From Anaerolinea sp. (GTDB taxonomy: Bacteria > Chloroflexota > Limnocylindria > Limnocylindrales > CSP1-4), in assembly GCA_013822395.1 (NCBI GenBank), contig PNKK01000001.1, forward strand, positions 84,970 through 148,969: a DNA stretch of 64,000 nt, in the 5' to 3' direction. The position numbers and the translations under genes were made by a program. This document shows positions 32,702 to 48,384 of this stretch, in pieces (the first letter of the stretch is position 1; each line of letters starts with the position of its first letter). The notes beneath the pieces are model-generated. The model worked only from the letters and a program-made list of their open reading frames with translations. It had not been told where the DNA came from and ran no database searches.

Positions 32702-34371
32702 CCACCGCCGAACGGACCCTGTCCACGACGTCGCTCTGGAGCCGCCTGTACGGCTTCGGCAGCGTCTTCGCCAAGACGGTCCGCGACTCGCGGCGGGCAG
32801 CCATCATCGCCGGCGCGCTTCTCGCTGCCGTGTTCCTCGGCATCAGCAGGGCGATCGTGACCGAGTTCGACACGCCCGAGTCCCGCGCCGAGATCGACGC
32901 CCTGGTCGCGGCTGTGCCGCCGATCCTGCAGGGCCTTGCCGGCAAGGTCGTCAACGTCGGCACGCTGGGCGGATACCTGCAGTACAAGTACGGCACGTTC
33001 TTCCCGCTCGTGCTCAGCCTGTGGTCGATCCTGGCCCTGTCCGGCACCCTCGCGGGTGAAGCCGCACGAGGCAGCCTCGAGTTCGTCGTCGCGACGGGCA
33101 GATCGCGCCGGCGGGTCGCGCTCGAGAAGCTGTCGGGCCACGTGCTGATGCTGTCGCTGGCGATATTCGTGGCGTTCCTCTCGATCACCTACGCGGGCTT
33201 CGCCTACCCGGTCCTTCCGGGCGACGAGATCAGCGTCCTCCAGGCCTTCGGCTACTCGATCTGGATGGGCCTGATCGTGCTCGCCGGCGGCGCCCTCGCG
33301 TTCGCTCTCGCCCCGTTCGTCGGCCGTGGGGCCGCGGCCGGCATCGCCGGTTTCGTGACCTTCGCCGGCTTCATCCTGAACGGCTATCAGCAGCCCGTTC
33401 CGGACCTGGCCCCGTTCGCCAACCTGACCTGGTGGGGCTGGACCCAGAACCACGTGGCCCTCGGCGGCGGGTTCGACTGGCCGTCGGTGGTCCTGGTGGC
33501 GGTCGTGACGGTCATCCTGCTGGGCATCGGGGTCGAGGCGTTCGCCCGGCGCGACATCGGCGTCACGAGCTCCGTGCCGGTGCCGAGCATGCCTCGATCT
33601 CTGCTCGGCTTGTCCGGACCCGTGCCGCGCGCGATCAGCCTCAATCTCGGATCCGCGCTGGCCTGGGGCCTGGGCGTTGGATTCTTCGGGCTGGTCATGG
33701 GTGCTACGGCCGGCGGATTCATGGAGGCATTGCGCAACTCGCCGCAGTTCCTGGAGCTCCTGTCGACGGCCTTTCCGAACGTCGACTACGCCTCGCCGAG
33801 CGGCTTCCTGCAGCTGCTCTTCGTCGAGTTCGGGGTGATCCTCACCGGGCTCGCGGCGGCGACCTTCGTCGGCGGCTGGGCGTCGGACGAGACGTCCGGG
33901 CGACTCGAGATGCTGCTTGCCGCGCCCCTGGCGCGGGTGCGCTGGGCGGTCGCCGGTGGCATCGGCATGCTCGTGAACGTCGCGGTCTTCGGCGGGCTCA
34001 CCGCGGCGGGCATCGCCATCGGTGTCGGGTCCATCGGCGGCGACGTCGCCGGGCCTGTCGTCGGAGTGCTGGTTCTGGGCCTCTACGCGGCCGCCCTGGC
34101 CGGCGTCGGCCTGGCCGTCGGCGGCCTGTTCGGCACGCGCTTCGCCGCGCCGGTCGTCGTGGTGTTCGTCGTCGTGACCTGGTTCGTGCAGCTCCTCGGG
34201 CCGCTCCTCAACCTGCCGGACGTCATCCGCCAGCTGGCCCTGACCAGCCACTACGGCCAGCCGATGGTCGGAGTCTGGGATCCCGTCGGGATCGTCGCGT
34301 CGGTCGTGCTCGCGATCGGCGGCATCGGCGTGGGCGCAGTGGCCCTTGCTCGGCGGGACCTGCGGAGCTGA
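32698..34371 (+). CDS. ABC exporter permease, 12-helix type
   Basis: A 557-residue membrane protein with two similar halves of about six helices each (e.g. FPLVLSLWSILALSGTLAGEAARGSLEF in the first half, VEFGVILTGLAAATFVGGWASDETSGRLEMLLA in the second). Each half has the ABC-2 EaarGtlE-like coupling motif. The large duplicated permease resembles the 'exporter of polyketide antibiotics' family. It is coupled to the ATPase; the substrate is unknown. Confidence 0.88.
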   Translation: MTTAERTLSTTSLWSRLYGFGSVFAKTVRDSRRAAIIAGALLAAVFLGISRAIVTEFDTPESRAEIDALVAAVPPILQGLAGKVVNVGTLGGYLQYKYGTFFPLVLSLWSILALSGTLAGEAARGSLEFVVATGRSRRRVALEKLSGHVLMLSLAIFVAFLSITYAGFAYPVLPGDEISVLQAFGYSIWMGLIVLAGGALAFALAPFVGRGAAAGIAGFVTFAGFILNGYQQPVPDLAPFANLTWWGWTQNHVALGGGFDWPSVVLVAVVTVILLGIGVEAFARRDIGVTSSVPVPSMPRSLLGLSGPVPRAISLNLGSALAWGLGVGFFGLVMGATAGGFMEALRNSPQFLELLSTAFPNVDYASPSGFLQLLFVEFGVILTGLAAATFVGGWASDETSGRLEMLLAAPLARVRWAVAGGIGMLVNVAVFGGLTAAGIAIGVGSIGGDVAGPVVGVLVLGLYAAALAGVGLAVGGLFGTRFAAPVVVVFVVVTWFVQLLGPLLNLPDVIRQLALTSHYGQPMVGVWDPVGIVASVVLAIGGIGVGAVALARRDLRS

Positions 34372-34712
34372 TCGCCGTCCCGCCCCGGGTGCGGCTGAGA
34401 CTGATCCCGCTGCTTGGCACCGGGGGCTGGTCCTCCCCGCGGTGCCACCGTTCGCCCTCGGTCTGGGCGGCGTCCTCATCGACGAGAGGTCCTCAGAAAC
34501 GCCAAGCGCCTCTACAGACCTGTTCGGCATTTCTGCCCAACCAGATGAGGTGCGTCTCGCTGTCGACTTCGGAGGGTCTCGTCGCGACGGCGCAGCCCTC
34601 TCTGCCGGGCCGGCATCCCCTCAGAGCACCGTGAGCTCGCCTGCGACTCCGCCATTCGAGTGACCAATCGCCTTTCAGGGCCGACCTGCTCAGAAGAGGA
34701 AACGCTCGGGCG
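34372..34712. other. 341-bp intergenic region, nothing recognised
   Basis: This lies between the convergent ABC permease and trypsin-like protease genes. I find no ORF with a ribosome-binding site, no clear terminator hairpin and no repeat. Composition is slightly lower in GC than the flanking operons. Confidence 0.5.
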
Positions 34713-35480
34713 TCACCAGCCCTCGAGTGGCTTCGCGTACACGCCAGGGACGCCGGTGCCACAATCGCGTCCCCAGCTCACGATTCCGATGACAGGACCT
34801 TCATCGAGGTCCTCGCCGGCGATGACGGGGCCACCGCTGTCGCCGATGCATGTGTCATCGGAAGGCACGCTCGCCGGGACCGCGCAGAGCATGGTCTGCT
34901 CATCGAACTGCCGCCCGGCCGTGGCCGCGCGGGCCTGACACTCGCTCGTCTCAAGCCGGAGCGGTTTCTGCGTAAGACGGCACGACGTGCGGCCACCGAC
35001 ATTCGTTCCTCCCCAGCCGAGCGCGAACACGCCGCCCCCAGGACGAGCGGCTGTGGACGTGTTTCGGACAGCGCCTGATACGGCCCACCCGTCAAGACTC
35101 AGGCGCGCGAGGTCGTAGGCGCCTCGATCTCGATCATACTTCGGGTGTATCGTGATGCTCGAAACGCGCATCCGAATACCGTCGACAGCGGCGCTGCGAC
35201 AGAGGTTGTCTGCTCCTACCACGACGTCAAGGTCGGACGCACGTCGGTCGGCCACACAGTGAGCTGCCGTCAGGACGATCCCAGCTTCGACGACCGCCCC
35301 ACCACAGAATTGCCCATTGTAGATCGTGTTCAGGGGCGAACTCGCCGCAACTAAGGCGACGACTCCTCGCACCGGGTGACCGACAATCTGACGCCCGACG
35401 GAGGTCTGGGAGCGTGGTGACGCGATCGTTGCGATAACCGCGGCCAGCGCCACTGCGCCCCAGGGCAGCGCGCGCCTCAC
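34713..35480 (-). CDS. Secreted trypsin-like (S1) serine protease
   Basis: A 255-residue protease with an N-terminal hydrophobic leader (ALPWGAVALAAVIATIA). The S1 triad is H74 in LTAAHC, D123 in AYDLARL and S215 in GDSGGP. IVGHPV marks the likely mature end region, and paired cysteines (C59/C75, C211/C240) suit an extracytoplasmic enzyme. The D-L-A sequence replaces the usual D-I-A-L, and the protein ends at PGVYAKPLEGW, slightly earlier than trypsins that carry a C-terminal helix. The GTG start overlaps the stop of the upstream membrane-protein gene, so the two are translated together. Confidence 0.88.
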   Translation of the reverse strand: MRRALPWGAVALAAVIATIASPRSQTSVGRQIVGHPVRGVVALVAASSPLNTIYNGQFCGGAVVEAGIVLTAAHCVADRRASDLDVVVGADNLCRSAAVDGIRMRVSSITIHPKYDRDRGAYDLARLSLDGWAVSGAVRNTSTAARPGGGVFALGWGGTNVGGRTSCRLTQKPLRLETSECQARAATAGRQFDEQTMLCAVPASVPSDDTCIGDSGGPVIAGEDLDEGPVIGIVSWGRDCGTGVPGVYAKPLEGW

Positions 35481-36052
35481 GGGTCGGACACGACAAGCCC
35501 AAGCGCCAACATCGTCTCGTACTCGGCGCCGCCACTCTCGTACCTAAGTCGTAAGCCGTCGATCACTCCCTCACCAGCACCTGCAACGCGACTGAGCCCG
35601 ATCACTGCGGTCGGCAGACGGCAGGCGTCGTCTGTGACCGGAAGCATCGCCCCATCGACGGAGCGAGTCACGAGGCTGGGAATCGGGTACTCGCGAGCCG
35701 TCACAGGGATCCCGCATCCGTACGCGACGTCAACTCCAAGCACGTTTAGTCCCCTCGTGCCCGCCGGTTCGATCGACCGCAGGTAGATCGTCTCGCGTGT
35801 AGGATTCGGTGGGAGCGGCATGGTCCAAGTGAGCGTCTGGCCGGGTGCGGCGCGTGTCGTGACGCCCGCACGCCCGTCGTATCGGATCGGTCCCTCCTGG
35901 CGGGGTCGAAGGGCGACGCTCACCGCCACCGCAACGGTCACAGCGAGCACCACGCCTGCTAGAGTCAGCGGCGCGAGTCGGCGCAGCGCCCTCTGTGTCG
36001 ACTTCGACTCCTCGCGCTCACTTTCCCGACGACCCGCGCAGCATACGGCCAT
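35477..36052 (-). CDS. Single-pass membrane protein coupled to the S1 protease
   Basis: A 191-residue protein with one strong membrane helix (~33-55, LTLAGVVLAVTVAVAVSVAL) after a charged N-terminus, and an extracytoplasmic part (~65-191) rich in beta-strand-like segments, with cysteines in AYGCGIPV and DDACRLP. I do not recognise a family. The ATG at 36052 is chosen as the only nearby start; no ribosome-binding site is seen and the frame stays open upstream, so a longer N-terminus is possible. The 4-nt overlap with the protease suggests it anchors, inhibits or is a substrate of the protease. Confidence 0.6.
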   Translation of the reverse strand: MAVCCAGRRESEREESKSTQRALRRLAPLTLAGVVLAVTVAVAVSVALRPRQEGPIRYDGRAGVTTRAAPGQTLTWTMPLPPNPTRETIYLRSIEPAGTRGLNVLGVDVAYGCGIPVTAREYPIPSLVTRSVDGAMLPVTDDACRLPTAVIGLSRVAGAGEGVIDGLRLRYESGGAEYETMLALGLVVSDP

Positions 36053-36515
36053 GACGTGTTCGACCCACAAAGTTGCCCGTTCTTGAAGAAGCTGAAGCTG
36101 ATCTTGGTGCTCTGGTCGAAGCCAGTGCTTGTGGATAGCTGCACGCCGGCTCGGGTCATCGGCTCGGCGCTCAGGCCGCCGAGCATGGCGACCTCGGCCT
36201 GACTCGTTCGCGGCTTCTTCTAGCCTGAAACGTGAATGACCTGAATGGAACCTCCAAGCGGCCATGCTAACGCTAACGGGTGGTTGGGGGTGGATGTCAA
36301 TGGGTAGGTGTACGTATGTTGATGGGGTGTCTTCCGCCGACATCGCGCTCATTCGTGCCTGTGGACGGGCGGCACGAGGTGATCGACGACCTTCATCCCG
36401 GTCATCGGCGCAGGGGGATCGCACGGCGAGAGGTCGCCCGCTGACGCCCGAGACACCCTGACGCCCGAGACACCCTGGCGCCCGACGTCACGGAGAGTCG
36501 GTAGACTCGCAGGCG
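36053..36515. other. 463-bp intergenic region with a 17-bp tandem repeat
   Basis: No supported gene. TGACGCCCGAGACACCC is repeated at 36442-36458 and 36459-36475, with a diverged third copy to 36491. TAGACT (36502-36507) lies 8 nt before the EamA gene start. A short open frame at 35965-36186 (minus) overlaps the membrane-protein gene and lacks start support. Confidence 0.6.
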
Positions 36516-37412
36516 ATGCCGCCCGTTGCGCTCGCCTTGGTCATCGTGGCGGCGGTTCTCCACGCCGGCTGGAACGTCCTCCTCAAGACGTCCGGCGATC
36601 CGCTCCGGACGGCCGTCCGGCTCCAAGCGATCGGCACGGCCGTGCTCGTGCCGCTCGGGGTCGTCGCCTGGTTCCTCGGTGGCCGCCCGCCGCTCGAGCC
36701 GGCCGGCGTCGCTCTGGCGCTCGGCAGCGGTGCCCTCGAGGCCGTCTACTTCGTCTGCCTCTCGGCGGCCTACGGACGGGGTGACCTGTCGCTCGTCTAC
36801 CCGCTCGCCCGCGGCAGTGCGCCGCTGCTGTCCATCCTCATCGGGATCGGGCTGCTCGGGGAGCGCCTGGGGCTGCCGGCGGCGATCGGCGTCGCCGCCC
36901 TCGTGACCGGGATTCTGCTCGTCGCCCGGCCGTGGCGCGCGCTGCGGGCGGCCGGCCGCGAGCACCGCGGCGCGATCGGGTTCGCCCTCGCGACGGGCGC
37001 GTCCATCGCCGCCTACTCGGCCGTGGACCGGGTGGGCGTGCGGATCCTGGAGCCATGGCTGTACGGCGCGTTCCTGGCCGTCTTCGCGACCGTGATCCTC
37101 GCGGTCACGGTGGAGGTTGGGCGTCGCTCGGGGATCATCTCCACGCCCGTCGTCGCGGAGCGCCCGACCTCGCTCTGGCGCGACGGCGTGGCCGGTGTCC
37201 TAGCGCTGACCGCCTACCTCCTCATCCTGTTTGCGTACTCCCAGGCCCCGCTCGCGGCGGTCGCCCCGCTCCGCGAGTCGGGGATCGTGCTGGCTGCGGC
37301 CTGGGGTGCGCTCCGGCTCGGGGAATCGAACGGCCGGCGCGAGGCGATCACCCGGATCGCGGCGGCGGCGCTGGTCGTGGTCGGGGTGGTCCTGCTGGCG
37401 ATCTCGCGCTGA
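36516..37412 (+). CDS. EamA-family (DMT) transporter
   Basis: A 298-residue membrane protein with about ten helices in two EamA repeats. Landmarks are HAGWNVLLK near the N-terminus, LSLVYPLARGSAPLLSILIG in the first repeat and LILFAYSQAPLAAVAPLRESGIV in the second. DMT proteins export or import small metabolites such as amino acids or sugars; the substrate is unknown. The ATG follows a TAGACT box by 8 nt. It converges on a second EamA gene of different sequence. Confidence 0.9.
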   Translation: MPPVALALVIVAAVLHAGWNVLLKTSGDPLRTAVRLQAIGTAVLVPLGVVAWFLGGRPPLEPAGVALALGSGALEAVYFVCLSAAYGRGDLSLVYPLARGSAPLLSILIGIGLLGERLGLPAAIGVAALVTGILLVARPWRALRAAGREHRGAIGFALATGASIAAYSAVDRVGVRILEPWLYGAFLAVFATVILAVTVEVGRRSGIISTPVVAERPTSLWRDGVAGVLALTAYLLILFAYSQAPLAAVAPLRESGIVLAAAWGALRLGESNGRREAITRIAAAALVVVGVVLLAISR

Positions 37413-37431
37413 GGTGCGGCCCGGGCCGCCG

Positions 37432-37546
37432 TGATCGAGCTGGCTCATCAGAATCGCCGCGGACGAGCGTGGCCGCCCACGACTTCTGTCGATTCCGCGA
37501 CTCCGCCGAGCATGGACGGGCCCGGTTTGATGAGCCACGTCGATCA
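37432..37546. repeat. 19-bp inverted repeat pair enclosing 77 bp
   Basis: TGATCGAGCTGGCTCATCA (37432-37450) and TGATGAGCCACGTCGATCA (37528-37546) match as inverted copies at 17 of 19 positions. They lie between the convergent EamA genes. A GCGCGGCCG tandem repeat follows at about 37549-37576. The pair could be a small MITE-like element or a long-stem RNA structure. Confidence 0.6.
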
Positions 37547-37653
37547 GCGCGCGGCCGGCGCGGCCGGCGCGGCCGGGTCCGGGTCGAGGAGATCGTGCCA
37601 GCGCCGATCGCGAGAGTCACACCCGGACGGCCCTGCCCGCGGGTCTGCGAGGG

Positions 37654-38586
37654 TCAGGCGGCGTCGACCGGTGGCGGTGTCCGACCGAAGATCCGGCGCT
37701 GGCCGAAGCGGCTGTTCACCAGGGCCACGCCGCCGATGACCAACGCGGTTCCGACGAGCACCCCGGCGTCCACGACCTCGCTCAGCACGAGCGCGCCCGC
37801 GACGATCCCGACGATCGGCAGGAGGTAGGCGACCATCGACGTCCGCGTCGCGCCCCACGACTGGAGAAGCCGGAAGAAGCAGAGGTAGGCAAGCCCCGAG
37901 CCGAGCAGGCCGAGCCACGCGATCGCGAAGATCGACCGCCCCGTCCATTGGACGTCGAACGGGCGCTCGGTCAGGAGCGCGATCGTCCCCGTGATCACGA
38001 ACGCGAAGCCGACCTGGAAGAGAGCGGGGATCATCGGTCGCAGGCCCCGCACGTTCCGACGGGCGTAGACGGCCCCGAACCCGTACGACGCGGTGGAGGC
38101 CAGGAGGGCGAGCTCGCCGCTGATCGCGCCGGGCCCGCCGCCGGATCCGAGGCCGCGGCCGACGAGGATGATCACCCCCGTGTAGCCAACGGCGAGGCCG
38201 GCAAGGCGGTTCACCGTGATCGGCTCGTCATGCAGGAAGAGGGCCGCGATCACGATCGTGAAGAGCGGCACGCCACCGTTGAGGATGGCCGCGACCGCCG
38301 AATCCACCGATTGCTCCGCCGAGGTGATCAACGCGAAGGGCAGCGCAATGTTCACCACCGACATCACGAGGAGGTGCCCGTACATCTTCGGCTCGCGCGG
38401 CAGGCGCTCACGGGCGATCGCCACGACCGCGACCAGGAGGACGAGGCCGGTCCCGAGCCGCGCCGCCACGAGCGTGAACGTCGGCAGCGTCTCGACCCCG
38501 ATCTTGATGAACAGGTAGGACGTGCCCCACATCAGCCCGAGCGCGAGGAAGAGGATCCAGTCCAGCCTGCTGCCGCGCGACGTCAT
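37654..38586 (-). CDS. EamA-family (DMT) transporter
   Basis: A 310-residue, ten-helix transporter with two EamA repeats: WGTSYLFIKIGVETLPTFTLVAARL is the typical first-repeat start, and GFGAVYARRNVRG...ALFQVGFAF begins the second. The signature EAMA-type PIVGIVAGALVLSE is near the end. The ATG follows a TATCAT box by 6 nt. It is divergent from the MFS gene. Substrate unknown. Confidence 0.9.
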   Translation of the reverse strand: MTSRGSRLDWILFLALGLMWGTSYLFIKIGVETLPTFTLVAARLGTGLVLLVAVVAIARERLPREPKMYGHLLVMSVVNIALPFALITSAEQSVDSAVAAILNGGVPLFTIVIAALFLHDEPITVNRLAGLAVGYTGVIILVGRGLGSGGGPGAISGELALLASTASYGFGAVYARRNVRGLRPMIPALFQVGFAFVITGTIALLTERPFDVQWTGRSIFAIAWLGLLGSGLAYLCFFRLLQSWGATRTSMVAYLLPIVGIVAGALVLSEVVDAGVLVGTALVIGGVALVNSRFGQRRIFGRTPPPVDAA

Positions 38587-38665
38587 CGGCGGATGATAGA
38601 GGCGTTTGGCCTACCGGGGTGGGCCAAGGCGCGCCGGGGCTGCGACGGCCCGCTACCATCCGCTG

Positions 38666-39966
38666 GTGCTCGCCATCCGTTGGCTCTTCGTCCTCGTGGG
38701 GGCGATTCTCGGCGTCTTCTACCCGTTCGTGCCCCCGATTCTCGCCGAGCGGGGGTTCACGCCGGCCGAGATCGGGCTCACGACCGCCCTGGCCGCCGTC
38801 GCCTTCACCCTGTCCGTGCCCGTCTGGGGCCACCTGGCGGATTTCGTCCTCGGTCGGGTGGTCGCGCTTCGCATCGCGGCCGTCGGCTCGACGATTGCCG
38901 TCCTCGGGCTTGTCCTCGACGGCCCGCCGGTCGTCATCGGCCTGCTCATCATCGGCTACGCGGCGTTCGAATCCGCGCTGGCGCCGCTCGCGGATGCCGT
39001 CGCCGTCAACGCGCTGAGCGCTGCGCCTCGGTCGTACCCGCGAGTCCGGCTCCTGTCCAGCCTGGGCTTCGCCGGTGCCTCCATCCTCGCCGGCCGGCTG
39101 TACGACGAGACCGGGTTCGGGCCGGCCCCGTTCCTGTGGGCCGTCACCGGGCTGGCGATCCTCGTCGTGACCCGCTGGATCCCGGACGTCCCGAGATTCC
39201 GGGGACCGAGCCCGGGCGACGCTGCCCCCAGCGACGCCGCGCCCGGCTCCCCCGTGCCCAGCACCCTCACGCCCGGCGGCGTCCCTGCGCCCGGCGTCCC
39301 TGCGCCCGGCGTCCCTGCGCCCGGCGCCTCGACGCGCGCCGAGCCCCGCCTCGCCCGCTCTCGTGGTGGGTCGTTCGTCCTGGTGCTCCGGACACAGCCG
39401 CGCCTGCGCGGCCTGCTGCTGGGCCTTGGGCTCGTCCACGTCGGTATGCTCGCCGGCTTCACGTTCCTGGCGCTGCGTCTCCTCGACCTCGGCGGGCAGG
39501 CCTCGGACGTGGCGCTGTCGGCCGGCATCTCCGCGATTGCCGAGATCCCGGCGATGGCGCTCGTCCCTCGGATCGTCGGGCGGGTCGGAGTCCGGGCCCT
39601 GCTCGTGGCCGGCATCCTGCTGTACGGGCTGGTGATGGTCTCCTGGGCGTTTCTCGCCGACCCGAGCCTCATCATCGCCACGCGGCTGGCCAGCGGCGTC
39701 GCCCTCGCTGTGATCACGATTGCCGCAGTGATGACGATCGCCGCGCTTCTGCCGGCCGAGCTCCAGGCGACCGGGCAGGGCCTGTATCAGACCGTCGGAT
39801 TCGGGGTCGCGGCCATCGTCGCCAACGCGGTCGGGGGTCTCGTCTACGGGTCGGGCGGCGCCACGCCCCTGTTCCTGGGCACTGCCGTCCTCGCCGTCCT
39901 CGGCGCCGTCGTGGCCTGGAGGTTCACACCGGCCCCCACGAACATGGCTCCGGTACGATCCGGACC

Positions 39967-39970
<4 letters not shown>
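38666..39970 (+). CDS. Major facilitator superfamily transporter
   Basis: A 434-residue MFS-1-like protein with twelve predicted helices split by a central loop. The first half contains FYPFVPPILAERGFTPAEIGL and VPVWGHLADFVLGR (motif A region), the second FTFLALRLLDLGGQASDVALSAGISAIAEIPAM. It resembles the LacY/PPP1-like family used for sugars and nucleosides. The loop (~190-235) is low complexity with three GVPAP units. GTG 38666 is chosen since TACCAT ends 6 nt before it. The stop overlaps galK (ATGA), suggesting a galactose-related substrate. Confidence 0.88.
39278..39322. repeat. 15-bp tandem repeat in the MFS central loop
   Basis: GGCGTCCCTGCGCCC is repeated three times exactly (39278-39292, 39293-39307, 39308-39322). 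In frame it encodes GVPAP units in the cytoplasmic loop between the two halves of the transporter. Confidence 0.9.
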
Positions 39971-41175
<1,205 letters not shown>

Positions 41176-41206
41176 TCTGCGCCCGAATGCTGAACCGCGC
41201 CGGGGG

Positions 41207-43410
41207 TCAGTCGGTCGTCAGCACCCAGATCCGGGCGCTGAAGTCGCCGCGCGGCGCTCCCGTCGGTGGGTCCTCGGGCTCGAGACCCAGCCCGACGGCC
41301 ATGAGGAGATCCCCGCCGCGCCGGACGGCATCGCCGCCGAGGCCGGGCCATGGCTCGACGCGGTAGGTCGCGTCCGGGTCCAGGCCGCGCAGGCGGAGCC
41401 GGTCCGGCGGCGGGACCGGGCGCGCCAGGATCCGGATGTGCGCGACGAGCGCCGTCCGCCGGTCCGGCCCCACGACCATCCACGCGACATCGTCCCGCCC
41501 GAGCGGGCTCCGCAGACGGAGGAAGCGCCCCCTCTGGAAGACGTCGCGATGCTCCCGGTAGAACGCGATCTGGGCCCGGATCTCCGTCCGCTCGCCGTCC
41601 GAGATGGTTCGGGGATCCAGCTCGTAGCCGAAGACCCCGAAGAACGCCACCGCCGCCCGGGTCCCGAGTGGCGTGACCCGTCCGACCTGGTGATTCGGGA
41701 CGGCCGAGACGTGGGCGCCCATCGAGCTGAGCGGGTAGACGTGCGAGGCGCCCCACTGGATCGTCAGGCGCTCGATGGCATCGGTGTCGTCGCTCGTCCA
41801 GGCCTGCGGCGCGTAGGCCAGCATCCCGGGGTCGAATCGCCCGCCGCCCCCGGCGCACGACTCGAACAGGATCTCCGGGAAGCGCGTGGTCAGGCGGCGC
41901 CAGAGCTCGTAGGCGCCGAGCATGTGGCGGTGAAAGAATTCGCCCTGCCGTTCGGGCGAGAGCGAGCCGCCGTACGGCTCGGTGATGTTCCGGTTCATGT
42001 CCCACTTGACGTAGCGGATCGACGCACTCCCGAGGACGTCGGCAACGGCCGCCTCGAGGTGGTCCACGACCTCCGGACGTGACAGGTCCAGAACGAGCTG
42101 TTGACGGCTCTCTGTCCGGGGCCGGCCGGGCACACCGATCGCCCAATCGGGATGCTCCGCGAAGAGTCGACTGCGCGGGCTGACCATCTCGGGCTCGATC
42201 CACAGACCGAACGACATGCCCATCGCCTCCACCTCGGCCGCGAGGGGGGCGAGGCCGTCGGGGAGCTTGCGCCGGTCGACGACCCAATCGCCGAGCGAGC
42301 TCGTGTCGCTGTCGCGCTCGCCGAACCAGCCGTCGTCGAGGACGAACAGCTCGATGCCGAGGTCGGCCGTCGCCCTGGCCATCTCGAGGAGGCGCCGGTG
42401 GTCGAAGTCGAAGTAGACGCCCTCCCAACTGTTCAGGAGGACGGGCCGCGGGCGATCCCGCCAGGTCCCACGGGCGAGCCTCTCCCGATAGAGGCCGTGG
42501 AGGGCGTCGCTCAGCGCGCCGATCCCGCCGTCCGACCAGGCGATGACGGCCTCCGGAGTCGTGAACGTTGCCCCGGGCTCCAGCGTCCAGGCGAACCCGT
42601 CCGGGTGGAGTCCGATCCGGGCGCGGGTCGAGCCGCGCGGCCCGACCTCCGCTTCGGCGAGGAAGTTGCCGGAGTAGACGAGCGAGAAGGCGAACCCCTC
42701 GCCGTGGACCTCGTCCGCCCCCGGCCGGAGGAGGAAGAGCGACGGATCCTGCTGGTGGCCGGTGGCGCCTCGCAGGCTGCCCAGGGAACGACGACCCGGC
42801 TGGAGCGGCGCGCGGTGAGGATGGCGCTCGCGGGCCCAGGCGCCACTGAACCCGAGCAGCTCCCACGGACCGTCCGGCAGGTCGATCGACGAGCTCATCG
42901 CCGTGCGGATCACCAGCCGGCCATCTCCGGTGCTCGTGAGCCGCATGGACCGGGTGATGATCGGCCGGTCCTCGAAGATCGTCAGGCTGAGGGTGACCCG
43001 GAGACCGGAGATCCGGTCGGCCAGGTCGATCTCCACGGTCGTCGCCTCGCTTGGTGCTTCGACATAGGTCGACGGGAGGCCCTCGAGCGCCGGCTTACCG
43101 GCCATGATCCGGTGGTCCTCGTAGACAAGGTCGAGGACGGTAGCGCCGTCCGGTCCCTCGACGACGAGGGCGGGGATACGGAAATCGCCGCTGCCGGGGG
43201 CCGGGACCGCCAGGCCGATCGGATCGTCGACGCGGTTGGAGAACCCGCGGAAGTCCGCGGGGCCGAGGTGGCGGTACGAGGCCGCCGGGTCCAGCGGCGC
43301 CCCGACGTGGAGCTGGCCGAGCCAGTCGTTCTCGAGGACGGCGAGGACCAGGCTGAGCCGGCCGTTGTGGAGGTGCAGCTCGCGAGTGGCGTCCTGCCAG
43401 GTGATGGGCA

Positions 43411-43411
<1 letters not shown>
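41207..43411 (-). CDS. GH36 alpha-galactosidase
   Basis: A 734-residue cytoplasmic glycosidase cleaving terminal alpha-galactose (melibiose, raffinose-type sugars). After the N-terminal beta-supersandwich domain comes the barrel with LNSWEGVYFDFD and LFVLDDGWFGERD. The nucleophile D471 lies in YVKWDMNR and the acid/base D541 in AWTSDDTDA; the 70-residue spacing matches characterised GH36 enzymes. ESCAGGGGRFDPG is the substrate loop. The ATG overlaps the lacZ stop (TGATG) and has GAGGG 8 nt upstream. It is the last gene of the importer-lacZ operon and converges on galK with a 31-bp gap. Confidence 0.95.
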
Positions 43412-48361
<4,950 letters not shown>

Positions 48362-48384
48362 GGGTCTCGATCGATGTCAGCGAC

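Noticed and set aside
32605-34530. A 641-codon minus-strand open frame opposite the ABC permease
   Set aside because: It is a GC-skew shadow with composition typical of antisense frames. The plus-strand permease has clear helices and coupling to its ATPase.
35965-36186. 73-codon minus-strand frame with a protein-like N-terminus
   Set aside because: It overlaps the start of the membrane-protein gene in another frame, has no ribosome-binding site and shows no recognisable domain.
36442-36491. Possible CRISPR-like repeats
   Set aside because: The units are 17 bp and directly adjacent with no spacers, and no cas gene is present.
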